A DNA stretch of 64,000 bases from Artemisia argyi (lineage: Eukaryota > Streptophyta > Magnoliopsida > Asterales > Asteraceae): the NCBI GenBank assembly GCA_030686995.1, contig CM060680.1:199379322-199443321 (forward strand). The letters are read 5' to 3'. This document shows, piece after piece, positions 11,358 to 21,840 of the stretch. The first letter of the stretch is position 1. Each line of letters begins with the position of its first letter. The translations under genes were made by a program, and so were the position numbers. The notes under the pieces are model-generated. The model worked only from the letters and a program-made list of their open reading frames with translations, searched no databases and was not told the DNA's origin.

Positions 11358-13365
11358 TTTGGATAAAAGGTTGTTACATTTGGTAAATTTATTACTTCAA
11401 AGAACAATTAAGTATATATATGATGCGAGTGAATCTCATATCTCAACCTATTTCATAGGCGAAATACGCACAATTTGTTCATCAAACCAAACTAATCATA
11501 AGAAACACAGACCCATCTTATGAAAAACTACTAAATATACTAGTTACGCCTAGTATGATCATGAACCTTAATATCATTATGCTAATTATGCTTTATGATA
11601 AAGCTAATTGTGATTCCTTTAAAACTCATCATCATACATAAGGGCTGTCATCATAGTCATCTTTTTCAAAGCTCGCATAAGCTCTTCATCCCGGTTTCAC
11701 TTCCATTTCTTGACGATTTCATAGCCTTTGAACTTGTCGATGTCATAAATCTCGCAGTATCATTAATATCCTTTTCCACTTCATTCTCGCAATCATTATC
11801 CTCATTATCCAACTTAACAACTTTACCATTACCTACATTCCCATCAATGCCCTTCGAATTAACTGAATCACTAGGAATAGTCTCAGCATCCTTTTAAAAC
11901 ATATAAAGAACATCAATAGGATTTGAAGTCACAACTTTCGTACCACTTGAACTAGCCACATCACCCATAGATTTCGAACTAGAGTAAGTAGTATCCCCAA
12001 CTATATTAGCAATCGTACCTTTCGCTATGGCTTGCTTATTTTTCGCCTTCTTTGCGGTCATAGGTCTGTAGACCAACCAAGACCTAGGACCAACAGGAAG
12101 ACCACTGACAGTCGTTGTTGCATCTTCACATTCAAATCGGATACAATCCTCTTACGACATTGGTGCCAACGTACGACCAAAAACCTTACAAGTTGAATAT
12201 CTAGTCGTCTCCCAATCATACTCAACACGAATCAAATGCAAAATATAATCATTACCTTCAATTTTAGGCACTACCACCACAAGAGTATCTTTTAACTCAA
12301 CATCAACAAGAAGATCTATCATTGCTCTTGCAAAACTGGACGGATCCCAAGATTTCATACACATTGAAGCTGTATAAGTGTCTAACATCAACGGGGGTAC
12401 AAATTTTTGCAGCAATAACACTTAATCCATCATCCATAAATGCCATGACTAGCACATCACGGAGTTTAACCCAAACCGATTCACTCTTCAAGTCTTCCTT
12501 AGACACATTCACCAAAAGAGACCACTTGCGAAGAATCAATGAAACATTACGTATCATCCATGAACCATTCTCAAGCATTGATTCAATACCAGCATTAGAA
12601 TTAAATTTGAAGAAGAAAATACCTTCAAGTTCATCATAGAGCGAACAAGGCCAAATCTACTCCACACATTCTTAACATAGTTTTCAACCACAGGATAAGC
12701 AACTATTTTACCCAGAAAGAAACCATAAACAATGTTCTCAAAACGAACCTTAACGTGTAGGACTGATTCCTTAGAAACTGCAACATCAACTCCATTACTA
12801 GCCGGGGCGATTAAGGTAAAAAAGTTGGCAACTTTCTTACTCGAATCACCATTAAAATGAGCAGCATATGATCCACTCCACGTACCATTCATCACCAACA
12901 ATATATACTTTAGCAGACGTATTAGGGGAGCCAAACTAATCAGTCAAGCTTGGAAACAACTCCAAGATAGTAGCTTGACTATCGGCATTCACATGTTTCA
13001 AAGGTACCTCGTCATCTCTCATTAACACAAGTGTACCCTCAAGCATTTTCCATTCCATATCATGGTATTTAGTAGCAATAGAACCCACATCCTCCTCATT
13101 AACATTAACAGGTGAACATTACTAGCATTCGTGTCTTCCTCAACAGCAAAATCATGGTTATCCTATCCCCATGTGGCTACGGAGGTTCACCTGCGATGAC
13201 TCCGGGCTATCCAAAAGGGTAGTCGCCCTGGGATTAGTCAGCTCACAATGTCGAGTCGGAACCCAGGTAAAAAAAAAATAAAAAAAAAAAAAATAAATAA
13301 ATAAATCATGGTTATCATGTTCACCTCTTTACCATTATTATTACCAACTTTCTTTTCCTCTCCTT
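11358..13365 (-). pseudogene. Degenerate LINE-type ORF1 (DUF4283 plus zinc-knuckle region)
   Basis: Reading right to left, fragments in changing frames match a single DUF4283-type protein: VYGFFLGKIVAYPVVENYVK, then NVSKEDLKSESVWVKLRDV, then SFARAMIDLLVDVELKDTL, then IRVEYDWETTRYSTCKVFG at the start of the zinc knuckle, then VYRPMTAKKAK, then an acidic tail (DDYDDSPY). Such ORFs bind nucleic acid in plant non-LTR retroposons. Multiple stops and frameshifts show it is dead. The 3' side near 11358-11375 reads CTTTTATCC followed by A-rich sequence on the minus strand. A SINE interrupts it at 13163-13302. Confidence 0.72.
13163..13302 (+). mobile_element. SINE, 140 bp, with 14-bp target-site duplication
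   Basis: The body from 13163 (CTATCCCCATGTGGCTACGG) is about 105 bp of moderately GC-rich sequence with box B-like GTCGAGTCGG, followed by an A-rich tail with ATAAATAAATAAATA. It is flanked by perfect AAATCATGGTTATC at 13149-13162 and 13303-13316. Size, A-rich tail and long TSD together indicate a SINE, probably tRNA-derived. It landed in the LINE ORF1 remnant. Confidence 0.8.
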
Positions 13366-13510
13366 CCCTTGGTGTAGCTAGCTAGGTTTGCTTTGTTATG
13401 AATGTTTAGTTTCTTCTTCGGCCGATCTTTGCCTTTGGTGTAGCATTTTTTCATTGGTTTTGTTTTTCTAACTTGTTGCTAGCCGTTTAGTGCCTTTTTC
13501 TTATGATTAC
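13366..13510 (+). mobile_element. LINE ORF2 3'-untranslated tail, copy in spacer A
   Basis: Near-identical to 18733-18870, starting CCTTGGTGTAGCTAGCTAGG and running through GGTTTTGTTTTTCTAAC. In the second copy it directly follows the ORF2 C-terminal remnant. Here the coding part is cut off by the oppositely oriented ORF1 remnant. It marks the left edge of the duplicated B3 spacer. Confidence 0.7.
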
Positions 13511-16192
13511 GATTATTATTTGTAGTTTGAGAAAAGAAGTTTGATGTTGATGATGATGATGATGATGAGATATTTGTTAGGGTGTTTCGGGGAAAACACT
13601 TGCTTATAACTAAGTCTCCACTGATGCCAAATTGTTGTCTGCACGACTATATCATAAAATTTGAAAGAGACTACCTCACCCGGGGATATGTATATGAGAA
13701 ATAGAGCAACGATTGAGAAAAAAAATGATCTAATTCTAAAACATACACTTGTGGTGCGTGTGTCATGGAGAAGGTCACAATATTTGGACATGCCCTTCAA
13801 CAAACACTGCTAGAAAAAGAAAAAAATAAGTTATTTGTAACATATGTATGTTTATCTGAAACTTTGTAATAAAAACTAGTTAAGTTGTTAATATTTAATA
13901 CTTATTTTCAATACATTTTCAGATTTTCCATATTGATACATATTAGTTGTAACTACAAACGGATACTATTCTTTGACTTGCAACTGAATAAATTTCTTTA
14001 CATTATGACGACATGGTATTTGATGTGAATAAGGTGATCATGTGAACATATATATGGCCAAGGAGCTCATCTAGGAACAATGCACCATTACCTTTTTGGC
14101 CCATAGCATAACCAAAGATCATTGATGGAGTCATGGTTCACACAGTCATACAGTTTGCTAAAATTGCTTGTCCTCTTGCCTAAAAATTTGCTACAATTGC
14201 TTTAGTCATGCCTTTTTTTAAATTTTTGCCTCATTGACTATTTGTCTATTTTAGTCTCTATGACAACTTGTATTCTTTACCATCAATATAATGCATTTAC
14301 TATGTGATGTAAATGAACATTTAGGAATTCAATAATGTTATCAGATTTTAATCTTTGAAACTGTTAATAGAGCATGTTTAGCCTCGAACCCTAATAGGCC
14401 AACATCAGTCGTTGTCTCTATGCCACCCCGTCAATTGTGTGTCATCGATGACAACTACGAAATTTTCATATAGAATTCAAATATGTATTACGGAAAGTGT
14501 GTGTTCTGTATTTGTGGTAAATAAATATGGGCTGAAACGCAGGTGTGCATAGGTTGAGTCATGGTAACGGAGCCAAAGGTTTGATTTAGCTTTTATAAAA
14601 TATATATGTATTTTTTCATAAAATTATCTTTATGGAATGAGTGCTCAAACAACAATGTGATCTTAAAATATGATAAGACTTGTGTGATGAGGATGAAAGG
14701 TTGAACATATAAGTTGCTAGATGCGAGTCGTGCAATGGATCACTTAATTATTATAGCATAGTGTCTTTAATTTATGGTGCCAGTTAAGGCAAATGGTATT
14801 TGATTTGGCCATATGGCCAAATATAACATTGACAAACTAAAACTTGATGCGTAGGACGAATTTGTCAAAAACTTGAAACAAAGAGCAGCGTAATGAGAGA
14901 GTGCACGGGATTACGCTTTGAGGTAGATTATTTGATTATTACGCTTACAAAACGCATATAATCAATGATGTGATATATTAATTTTGCTAAGACTCTGAGG
15001 GCTAGTTTAACCCATACCGAACCCGACGGGGAAACCCGAAACCCGAATTAATCGAGGCGGGGCGGGGCATGTTAATCGGGTTACGGGGCGGGTTTGGGAA
15101 TTAAACGGAGATTTTAATCGGGTTTCAGGTGGAGAGCGGGGAATCCTCGCCTCGCCCCGCCCCGCCCCACCCGATTAATATATACACATATACGAATATA
15201 TCTATATTTCTATATACGTAGTAGTACTTTGTTAGTATTTACGTAATAAAAAATATTACTATAATATTGTTAGTTTTTTTTATTATTATTTTTTTATTAT
15301 TATTTTTTTTTTGTAAGAATGCAAAATTGTGATTATAAAAACTGGTTTAGCGTCATATTTTTAAGTTTTAATTTTTGACAGTATAATTTATCGTTATTTA
15401 TGTATAATACTATTGTTGAAAACTTAATAAGGATCGTTTGTAATTGATTATTAATAGATTCGTTATTGCTAACAGTAAAAAAATAATAATAAATGTGAAC
15501 TGGTGCGGCTTTGGTCGAAAATTGCACCCAAAGAGGACATCCTGATAAGATCCCCGATTAATATGGGGCGGGTTTGGGAGACTATCACGCCCTAACGGGG
15601 CGCCTCGAGTAGATCCCCGATAGGGATTGCGGCGGGTATAGGGAGAACTTTGGTAATCGGGTTTGGGGATGGGGATGGCCGCCCCGCCCCAAACCCGCCC
15701 CGTTCCCATCGCTATATGTACGAAACTTATTTTTTAACAGCATGTGTATGTATTTTTAAGGAAGTACAGACAAAGTATTTGATGTTTTGGTTCCTAGTAT
15801 GACACGGCATAGACTGTGAGTTTTAACTTGTGAGATATTCTCGTAACAAAGAATGAGTTTTCTTTTGTATGTATGTCCACGAATGGCCCCTTTTGGCCTT
15901 TTGGCAACGTAGCTAGTTTTGTTCGAGATGTGATTTTGAAGGTTTTGTCGTTAAAGGAAAACGTACGGTTTCTCACACCCTACTTCATATCAACTTCAAT
16001 ATAATTCTAAGATAAAATTCATTCGAATAAAGCCACACATAGATTAATTGAAATAACAAACTAACAATTGCAAGTACTAAACACACTAATGTTAAAGTAG
16101 TGATTAAATTGACATATAACAGATTTGATATCTCATGAGGTGGTTGTCCACGACGTCGTTGTTTATCGTTGCTTACATGGCCTTCCTCGTCC
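13511..16192. other. Spacer A: intergenic sequence downstream of B3 copy A
   Basis: No gene. It aligns by eye with the broken spacer B. For example, GGGTGTTTCGGGGAAAACAC is at 13580-13599 and 18921-18940; GAGAAATAGAGCA near 13694 is the empty site of the Copia insertion; TTTATCTGAAAC near 13850 is the empty site of the CACTA insertion; and CCTAGTATGACACGGCATAG lies at about 15792 and 35092. It contains a GC-rich insert at about 14975-15712. Confidence 0.75.
14975..15712. mobile_element. GC-rich MITE-like insert present only in spacer A
   Basis: Both ends are built of GGGGCGGG/AACCCGAAACCCG-type sequence in opposite orientation, around an AT-rich core with TTATTATTATTTTTTT. Spacer B lacks it: there TATAATCAACGATATA runs on to TACCAAACTTATTTTTTAAC. 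The inverted GC-rich ends suggest a foldback or hAT-type MITE. Exact ends and TSD could not be fixed. Confidence 0.5.
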
Positions 16193-17448
16193 TCACTTCA
16201 CCACCTCAACACACTCATCTTCACTTTTCACGTCCATACGACCACCACACTGACGTGTTCGCGGCCCTTGATCAGTCCTCTTAACAGCCTCGGTAGCCGG
16301 ATTTTTCTTGGTGACTTTGGCTAGACATAGTTTACCTTCACTTGTGATGAACTTGAATACACATTCATCCCCTTCGGTTAACTTATTGTATCTTTTGAAC
16401 TTACGCCATCCTGGCGACAAAGTATACCTTTCTGTCCAATATGATTTATCTAGCCGAACACCCATTTTCCATTCTTTTCCGACTTGATTCTTCATGATTA
16501 TTGTACCTTCGCGGTCTATTCCGGGCAAGCCCACAAACTTTTTGGGAAGCCGCTAGTAATACCAAAACACACACGTATGTTAGATTATCTCAAAAGGGTG
16601 CTTACCACATGCTAATGGAATTTTTTTTAAATGATTAACCACAACATACTGTTTTTTGTATGAATGAAAAGTATCTTTCTAAATTGCATATTTAGGGTCA
16701 AAAAAGCAAATTAGTGTTTGCCCATCATTGTCATAAGCTATAAACCATAAACAAACACAAAATGTTTTTGACAGATTACCCTAATTTTCTATTTTACCAT
16801 GTTTTAAACGTGTTTGTTATTCCAAATTGTTATTTAATTACTTTTGAGCAAAATAAACTGTGTCTTAAGATGAATTATGATACATTGAAATTTATCATAA
16901 ACCTTACCAAAACATCGTGTGTCTTCGGGATAATCACCACAAAGTAAGGGTCATCATGATCGACATCAGGACCATCATTAGAATCACCATCTTCGGCTTC
17001 AGCTTCATCTTCAAGTTTAACCACTTGCTTTCTTGAGGGTAAAACTTTTTCACACTCATTCACAGTGTAAATTGTCACTTTGAAGGTGGAATCATTAAGA
17101 AGCCAAAAAACAAGCATATCGCCATACTGCAAATCAGCATCTTTTACAACTTTTAACCATCCGTCAGTAAAAGAGTATCTTTCACCAACTTTTTCAATCT
17201 TTAATCGCCATTTATACCCTCCCTTTGCAGATCGGACTATTGGGTCTTTAGTCATTTGGTTCCTTAAGTATCTCTTGTAAAAGTCGTGTGGTAGCGGCTG
17301 CAAAAAACAGAACGTAGCATGGATATATTCACATAAACAACCACAATAAACACATAAAACACGATCAAGTAAGTTAAGTACATACCAAGTAAGGACGAAT
17401 TGGATCTCTGATAATCTTGAAGAAAGATGGATATGTGCGAGGAGCCAT
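16193..17448 (-). CDS. B3-domain (REM-type) transcription factor, copy A
   Basis: Three exons: 17386-17448 (63 nt), 16908-17297 (390 nt) and 16193-16552 (360 nt with stop), joined by GT/AG introns all in phase 0, giving 270 residues. Residues 1-21 (MAPRTYPSFFKIIRD) with exon 2 (PLPHDFYKRYL, VRSAKGGYKWRLKIEKV, DGWLKVVKDADLQYGDMLVF) form B3 domain 1. An acidic linker (LEDEAEAEDGD) follows. Exon 3 (RLPKKFVGLPGIDREG, LSPGWRKFKRYNKLTEGDEC) forms B3 domain 2. B3 domains bind short DNA motifs in the nucleus, and two-B3 proteins of this size belong to the REM group. The start is chosen because the exon 1 ATG is conserved with copies B and C. All splice sites and the frame are intact, so it may be functional. 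The target and role are not visible from sequence. Confidence 0.85.
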
Positions 17449-17922
17449 TTCGAATGATTTTCAAACTTGAATAAAGTTCTTATGTGATGAAGGAATTATT
17501 TATTGGAGAAGATGTAATTTGAAAGTGAGATGCCCTATAGCTCTTGCCAAAATTAAAATTGCTTGATGGCCTCTTGCCTAAATATTTGCTAATAAGTAGT
17601 ACGTACGTATTTCTATTTTAGTTTATGTGACAGCTTGCATTTCTTTAGCTTCAGTAATGAATTTAATAGTTACAAGTTTGTATTGTTAGACAACTTTGAG
17701 TTTAATCTATGGAACTGTTAATATATACTCTGTATGATCTTCTTGCGAGCTAGCTAGCATGTCTAGGGATTTCAATATAGATATAATGCATGTTCAAAGA
17801 AAACTAATGTCTATGATTAAAGAAAGCTAGTAAGTTGCAAAGGCTTGGAAAGAGCATACATAAGTTACAAATCCACGCTATTCGATCAATTCACAAAAAA
17901 ATTTCTTTGCCTACTAGAAATC
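17449..17922. other. Upstream region of B3 copy A
   Basis: AT-rich sequence likely holding the copy A promoter. On the minus strand CCAATAAATAATTCC, about 50-65 bp upstream of the ATG, is a weak TATA candidate. The first 120 bp resemble the same region of copy B (GGAGATGTAAT, GAGATGCC). No other gene is seen. Confidence 0.4.
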
Positions 17923-18070
17923 TGATACGAACCTATCCCATACTAGGCTCGTATCGGTTCATAAGTCCAAGTGTAGAACTCACTCAAAAAGCTAGCTTGT
18001 AAGAGGAGAGGACACCTAGACTTATAAACCACCACCCAATCCCATACTTGGGCGATGTGGGATCGTAACA
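17923..18070 (-). repeat. TRIM terminal repeat, left
   Basis: 148 bp, TG...CA ends, with about three differences from the right repeat. The two repeats' near-identity points to a fairly recent insertion. Confidence 0.85.
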
Positions 18071-18303
18071 ATACCCCACCCTTTGAAGAACCAACATCCT
18101 CGTTGGTCATGGCTATGTTGGTCACGGTTGGCACCCCTCCTTGGGTCCAAGCCAACACTCCATAGGCCACCACTCCGAGCTCGTTGGTCACGGCTGTGTT
18201 GGTCACGGTTGGCACCCTTCTTTTGGGTCCAAGCCACCACTCCACAGGCCACCACTCCGAGTGTTGGAACCTCGAACGGTAGGGATGGCTCTCTGATACC
18301 AAT

Positions 18304-18451
18304 TGATACGAACCTATCCCATACTAGGCTCGTATCGGTTCATAAGACTAAGTGTAGAACTCACTCAAAAAGCTAGCTTGTAAGAGGAGGGGACACCTAG
18401 ACTTATAAACCACCACCCAATCCCATACTTGGGCGATGTGGGATCGTAACA
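18304..18451 (-). repeat. TRIM terminal repeat, right
   Basis: 148 bp, same ends as the left repeat. The primer-binding site directly abuts its left edge, which sets the element on the minus strand. Confidence 0.85.
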
Positions 18452-18494
18452 AAATTTAATTTAAAGAATCAAATTTGATGTAAAGTTTAGATCC

Positions 18495-18870
18495 TCTGAT
18501 TTGGTGGAGTTATTGGGTTCGGTTGGACTTGCCTCGGTTTACACAAAAACCATTGACGTTGTTGTTCGTATTATGTCATGGGTGATATATGGACATATTG
18601 AATTGAAACGATTTTTGTTCAAAAGTAAAGATCTAAGCACCAAAGTTGTGGTTATGGAGATCAAAGCTATTCTTCACCTTTGGATTCACTGCAGAAGTTG
18701 CATGGATATTGCTCATTGGAATGATTGGGTAAACCCTTGGTGTAGCTAGCTAGGTCTGCTTTGTTATGACTGTTTAGTTTCTTCTTTGGCCGATCTTTCC
18801 TTTTGGTGTAGCAGTTTTCATTGGTTTTGTTTTTCTAACTTATTGCTAGCTGTCTTGTGCTTTTCAAAAT
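18495..18870 (+). pseudogene. LINE ORF2 C-terminal remnant plus 3' tail
   Basis: The frame 18501-18749 reads VVVRIMSWVIYGHIELKRFL and HLWIHCRSCMDIAHWNDWVN before a stop. This spacing of a W..W..R segment and an LWIH...W.DW segment is the usual C-terminus of plant LINE reverse-transcriptase proteins after the zf-RVT domain. The untranslated tail (18750-18870) is duplicated at 13366-13510. Only the last 80 or so residues remain. Confidence 0.62.
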
Positions 18871-19039
18871 TTTTTTTTGCAGTTCGAGAAAAGAAGTTTT
18901 ATGTTGATGTGATATTTGTTAGGGTGTTTCGGGGAAAACACATGCTTATAACTAAATCTCCACAGATGCCAAATCTTTGTCTGCATCAGTGTATCATAAA
19001 ATTCGAAAGAGACTACCTGGGATACGTATATGAGAAATA
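18871..19039. other. Spacer B, fragment 1
   Basis: Homologous to 13511-13700 in spacer A (GTTAGGGTGTTTCGGGG, CATAAAATT, GAAAGAGACTACCT). It ends at the Copia insertion. The last five bases, AAATA at 19035-19039, are the left target duplication. Confidence 0.8.
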
Positions 19040-19781
19040 TGTTAGAATTTGACAATCAAGTACACATATTGCGGAAGATAGATCAAGTATAACACATAAA
19101 TATTAACCAAAACATAATAGGAACGTACCGTGGTGATTCTAGCCCGAACAAGAATCAAGTATGCAAATCTTGAACTTTAAAGTATTAGATCAATGATAAA
19201 CCCCTTACCGTTTTGTTTATCGATCTCTTGATAATAACTATAGTGAGTTATTACCTCGTTCTTGTACACACAAACTAATATCGAATTAAAGTGATTGCAA
19301 GATTAAACACAAGTAAATTTTCTTTATGAAAATTTTGACCCAAACCCTTAGGGTTTATGTGAGTCGATCGGTAGGTAGAAAACAAGAAGAAAAGAAAACC
19401 TTTAGGGTATTGTGTGTGTACAAAAGATGTGAATGAGAGACCATTGGGTTTGTATATATACTAGAGTAATCTTGGAGGACAAGTTTGAGTTGGGTTGGGT
19501 CTCCCCTTGCCCTTGTCGACCGGCCTCACATCCCCAAGGGATGTTCCAGAACCTTCTTGTCATACAAATTATATACTAGTCCTTTTCCTTCTTATTTAAC
19601 GATAGTTAGTCCATATATTTATTAAGTAACGGTCATTAGTCCTTAAATTTGTGTTATTAATAAATATACATAACTATTAATATTTATTAATCTTTAATTC
19701 TCGTTTGTAATGTGTGCAATCCCGAGGTCTCGGGTTCGATACTAGACAGTTACCTATTAATGTTATACGTAACATTTAACA
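19040..19781 (-). repeat. Copia 3' LTR
   Basis: 742 bp, TG...CA. On the minus strand it lies downstream of RNase H and a purine-rich GAGTGGGAGC tract, so it is the 3' LTR. Confidence 0.92.
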
Positions 19782-20578
19782 GCTCCCACTCGTATATCCA
19801 TTAATAGTAAAATAACATTGGTTGGCGTCTTGGAATACTCCAATGCCCCCAGCACGACTCGAGCTAGGTTTCCTGGAAAAACCTTTAATGATTCATCATT
19901 ATAGTTATCCTTTCGTTTCTAATACTACATTAATAAAGATGTGAGATTCTTTATGAAATTTCTATTTCTCGTCTCTTTATGATTGAACAAAATTACCAAA
20001 ACATCTTAACGTATTCCAGATAGACTTTGGGCGTGGCCACGCAAACATATTGTCAACCCTACGAGGGGCCCAGCAGTATTAAACTTCTAAACAAATCAGA
20101 AGGAACAAATTCTTTCTTGACTACAAAAATAACCCATGAACTTTGCAACACTTCTGAAAACAACCCTTATAACTCCCTGTTAAGGTGAGCGGTAGATTGC
20201 TTCACAAAAATGCACTACATCCATGACTCTTATCTGGTATCCCAAGTCTGAGGATAACTTTAAATATGATTCTCATATTAAATATTAAATCATATTGTTG
20301 GGATAAGTCCTATATTCAATTCATTGAATATCATGTGAAATTGGTATGTCTACGCATCAATATACTTTCAAGTATATCCTAAAAAAATACTCAAATTTGT
20401 CTAAGTTTAATGATATTCCCATATCATTAATCGACAACGGACAATTTAGAATAATAATTTATTCATAGATTTAAACATGCAAATATAAGATATATTATTA
20501 AGACAATGAGTAAATAAACATAAACAATATTTTATTCTATTAAAATAATAATTGTACATTGCATCTCTTATCCAAATA

Positions 20579-21118
20579 CTAATCATAAATGGGCATGAAA
20601 CTTTCAGCCAAACGAAGTCCTATGCCTTCAGCATGCTTGTAGAGCTTGGTGCCAGGTAGAGACTTTGTTAACTGGTCTGCTAAGTTTTCATCTGCGTGAA
20701 CTTTGAGCATTTCGATTTCACCTACTTCGACTTGTTCTCGAACATAGTGATGCTTAATCGGGAAATGTCTGGTGCCTTTCATGATTCCAGGTTCATTGGC
20801 AAATGTAATTGCAGCTGAGTTGTCGTAATACATTTTTATAGGTCTTTGAATCGAAGGCATAACCCCAAGCCCTGAAACAAACTTCCTAATCCAAACAGCT
20901 TCCATTGTAGCTTCTGAAGCAGCTATATACTCACTTTCTGTTGCAGACATTACTAGTGTACTCTGCTTTCTACTCCTCCAATCCACAATTCCTCCATTAG
21001 TGACAAAGACATAACCCGTCTGAGACTTCGTATCATCCTTATCACATTTCCAAGAAGCATCGCAGTAACCTATAACATCAAGTTCTGCAGATGGAGTACC
21101 CCCATAAACTAAGAACAT
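20579..21118 (-). pseudogene. Copia RNase H and C-terminal region
   Basis: Motifs include DVIGYCDASWKCD, SQTGYVF, VDWRSRKQSTLVMSATESEY and MYYDNSAAITFANEP, typical of Copia RNase H, which removes the RNA strand during reverse transcription. This segment is open for 179 residues, but upstream stops separate it from the reverse transcriptase. Confidence 0.9.
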
Positions 21119-21840
21119 ATCTTTAGTAGCCCTAAAGTACTTAAGAATATTCTTAACAGCAGTCCAGTGAGCTTCACCTGGATTTTGCTGATATCAACTG
21201 GTTAAATTCTAAGCAAATGCCACATCAGGCCTTGTGCTTTTCACTGCATACATAATAGATCCCGCAGCCGAAGCATAGGGGACTCTCTTCATGTGTTGCA
21301 CCTCTGCAGGTGTTGAAGCACAAACTTTATTGCTCAATCCATGTTGTTCTTGCATTTTCAAATATCCCTACTTGGAATTTTGCATATTGAATCTCTTCAA
21401 TATTTTATCAATGTAACCACTTTGGCTTAATCCAATTAATCGCTGAGATCTATCTCTATATATCTTGATTCCCAGAATGAATGCAGCTTCCCCTAAATCT
21501 TTCATAGAAAAACTCTTTCCAAGATATGCCTTAACCTTTTGCAAACTTGGAATGTCTTTTCCCATGATCAATATGTCATCAACATATAAAATAAGGAAAA
21601 TTAAATCACTCCCACTAGCTTTGTGATATACACATGAATCAACAAGATTTTAAGTGAATCCATACTTTTTAATCTCATTATCAAATCTTTTATTCCATTG
21701 TCGCGATGCTTGCTTCAATCCATAAATGGATCTTTGAAGTTTGCATACACGATTTGGGAATTCTGGATTCACAAACCCCTCAGGCTGCGCCATATAGATG
21801 TCTTCATCTAGGCGACCATTTAAGAAGGCGGTTTTGACAT

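Larger units (their letters stand above)
17923..18451 (-). mobile_element. TRIM retrotransposon, 529 bp
   Basis: Two 148-bp direct terminal repeats (17923-18070 and 18304-18451) start TGATACGAACC and end GGGATCGTAACA. The internal 233 bp ends at 18303 with CTCTGATACCAAT, which on the minus strand is the initiator-Met tRNA primer-binding site (ATTGGTATCAGAG). Next to the left repeat is ATACCCCACCCTTT, a polypurine tract on the minus strand. Flanks AAATC and AAATT are a 4-of-5 target duplication. There is no coding capacity. The internal part holds two copies of an 82-bp unit (CTCGTTGGTCA to CACCACTCCGAG). It differs from Cassandra TRIMs because no 5S-like sequence is seen. Confidence 0.85.

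Noticed and set aside
17943..18376. ORFs of 77-119 residues on both strands
   Set aside because: They are translations of the TRIM LTRs and its tandem internal repeat, with no domain.
17923..18451. Cassandra-type TRIM
   Set aside because: The LTRs contain no 5S rRNA-like sequence.
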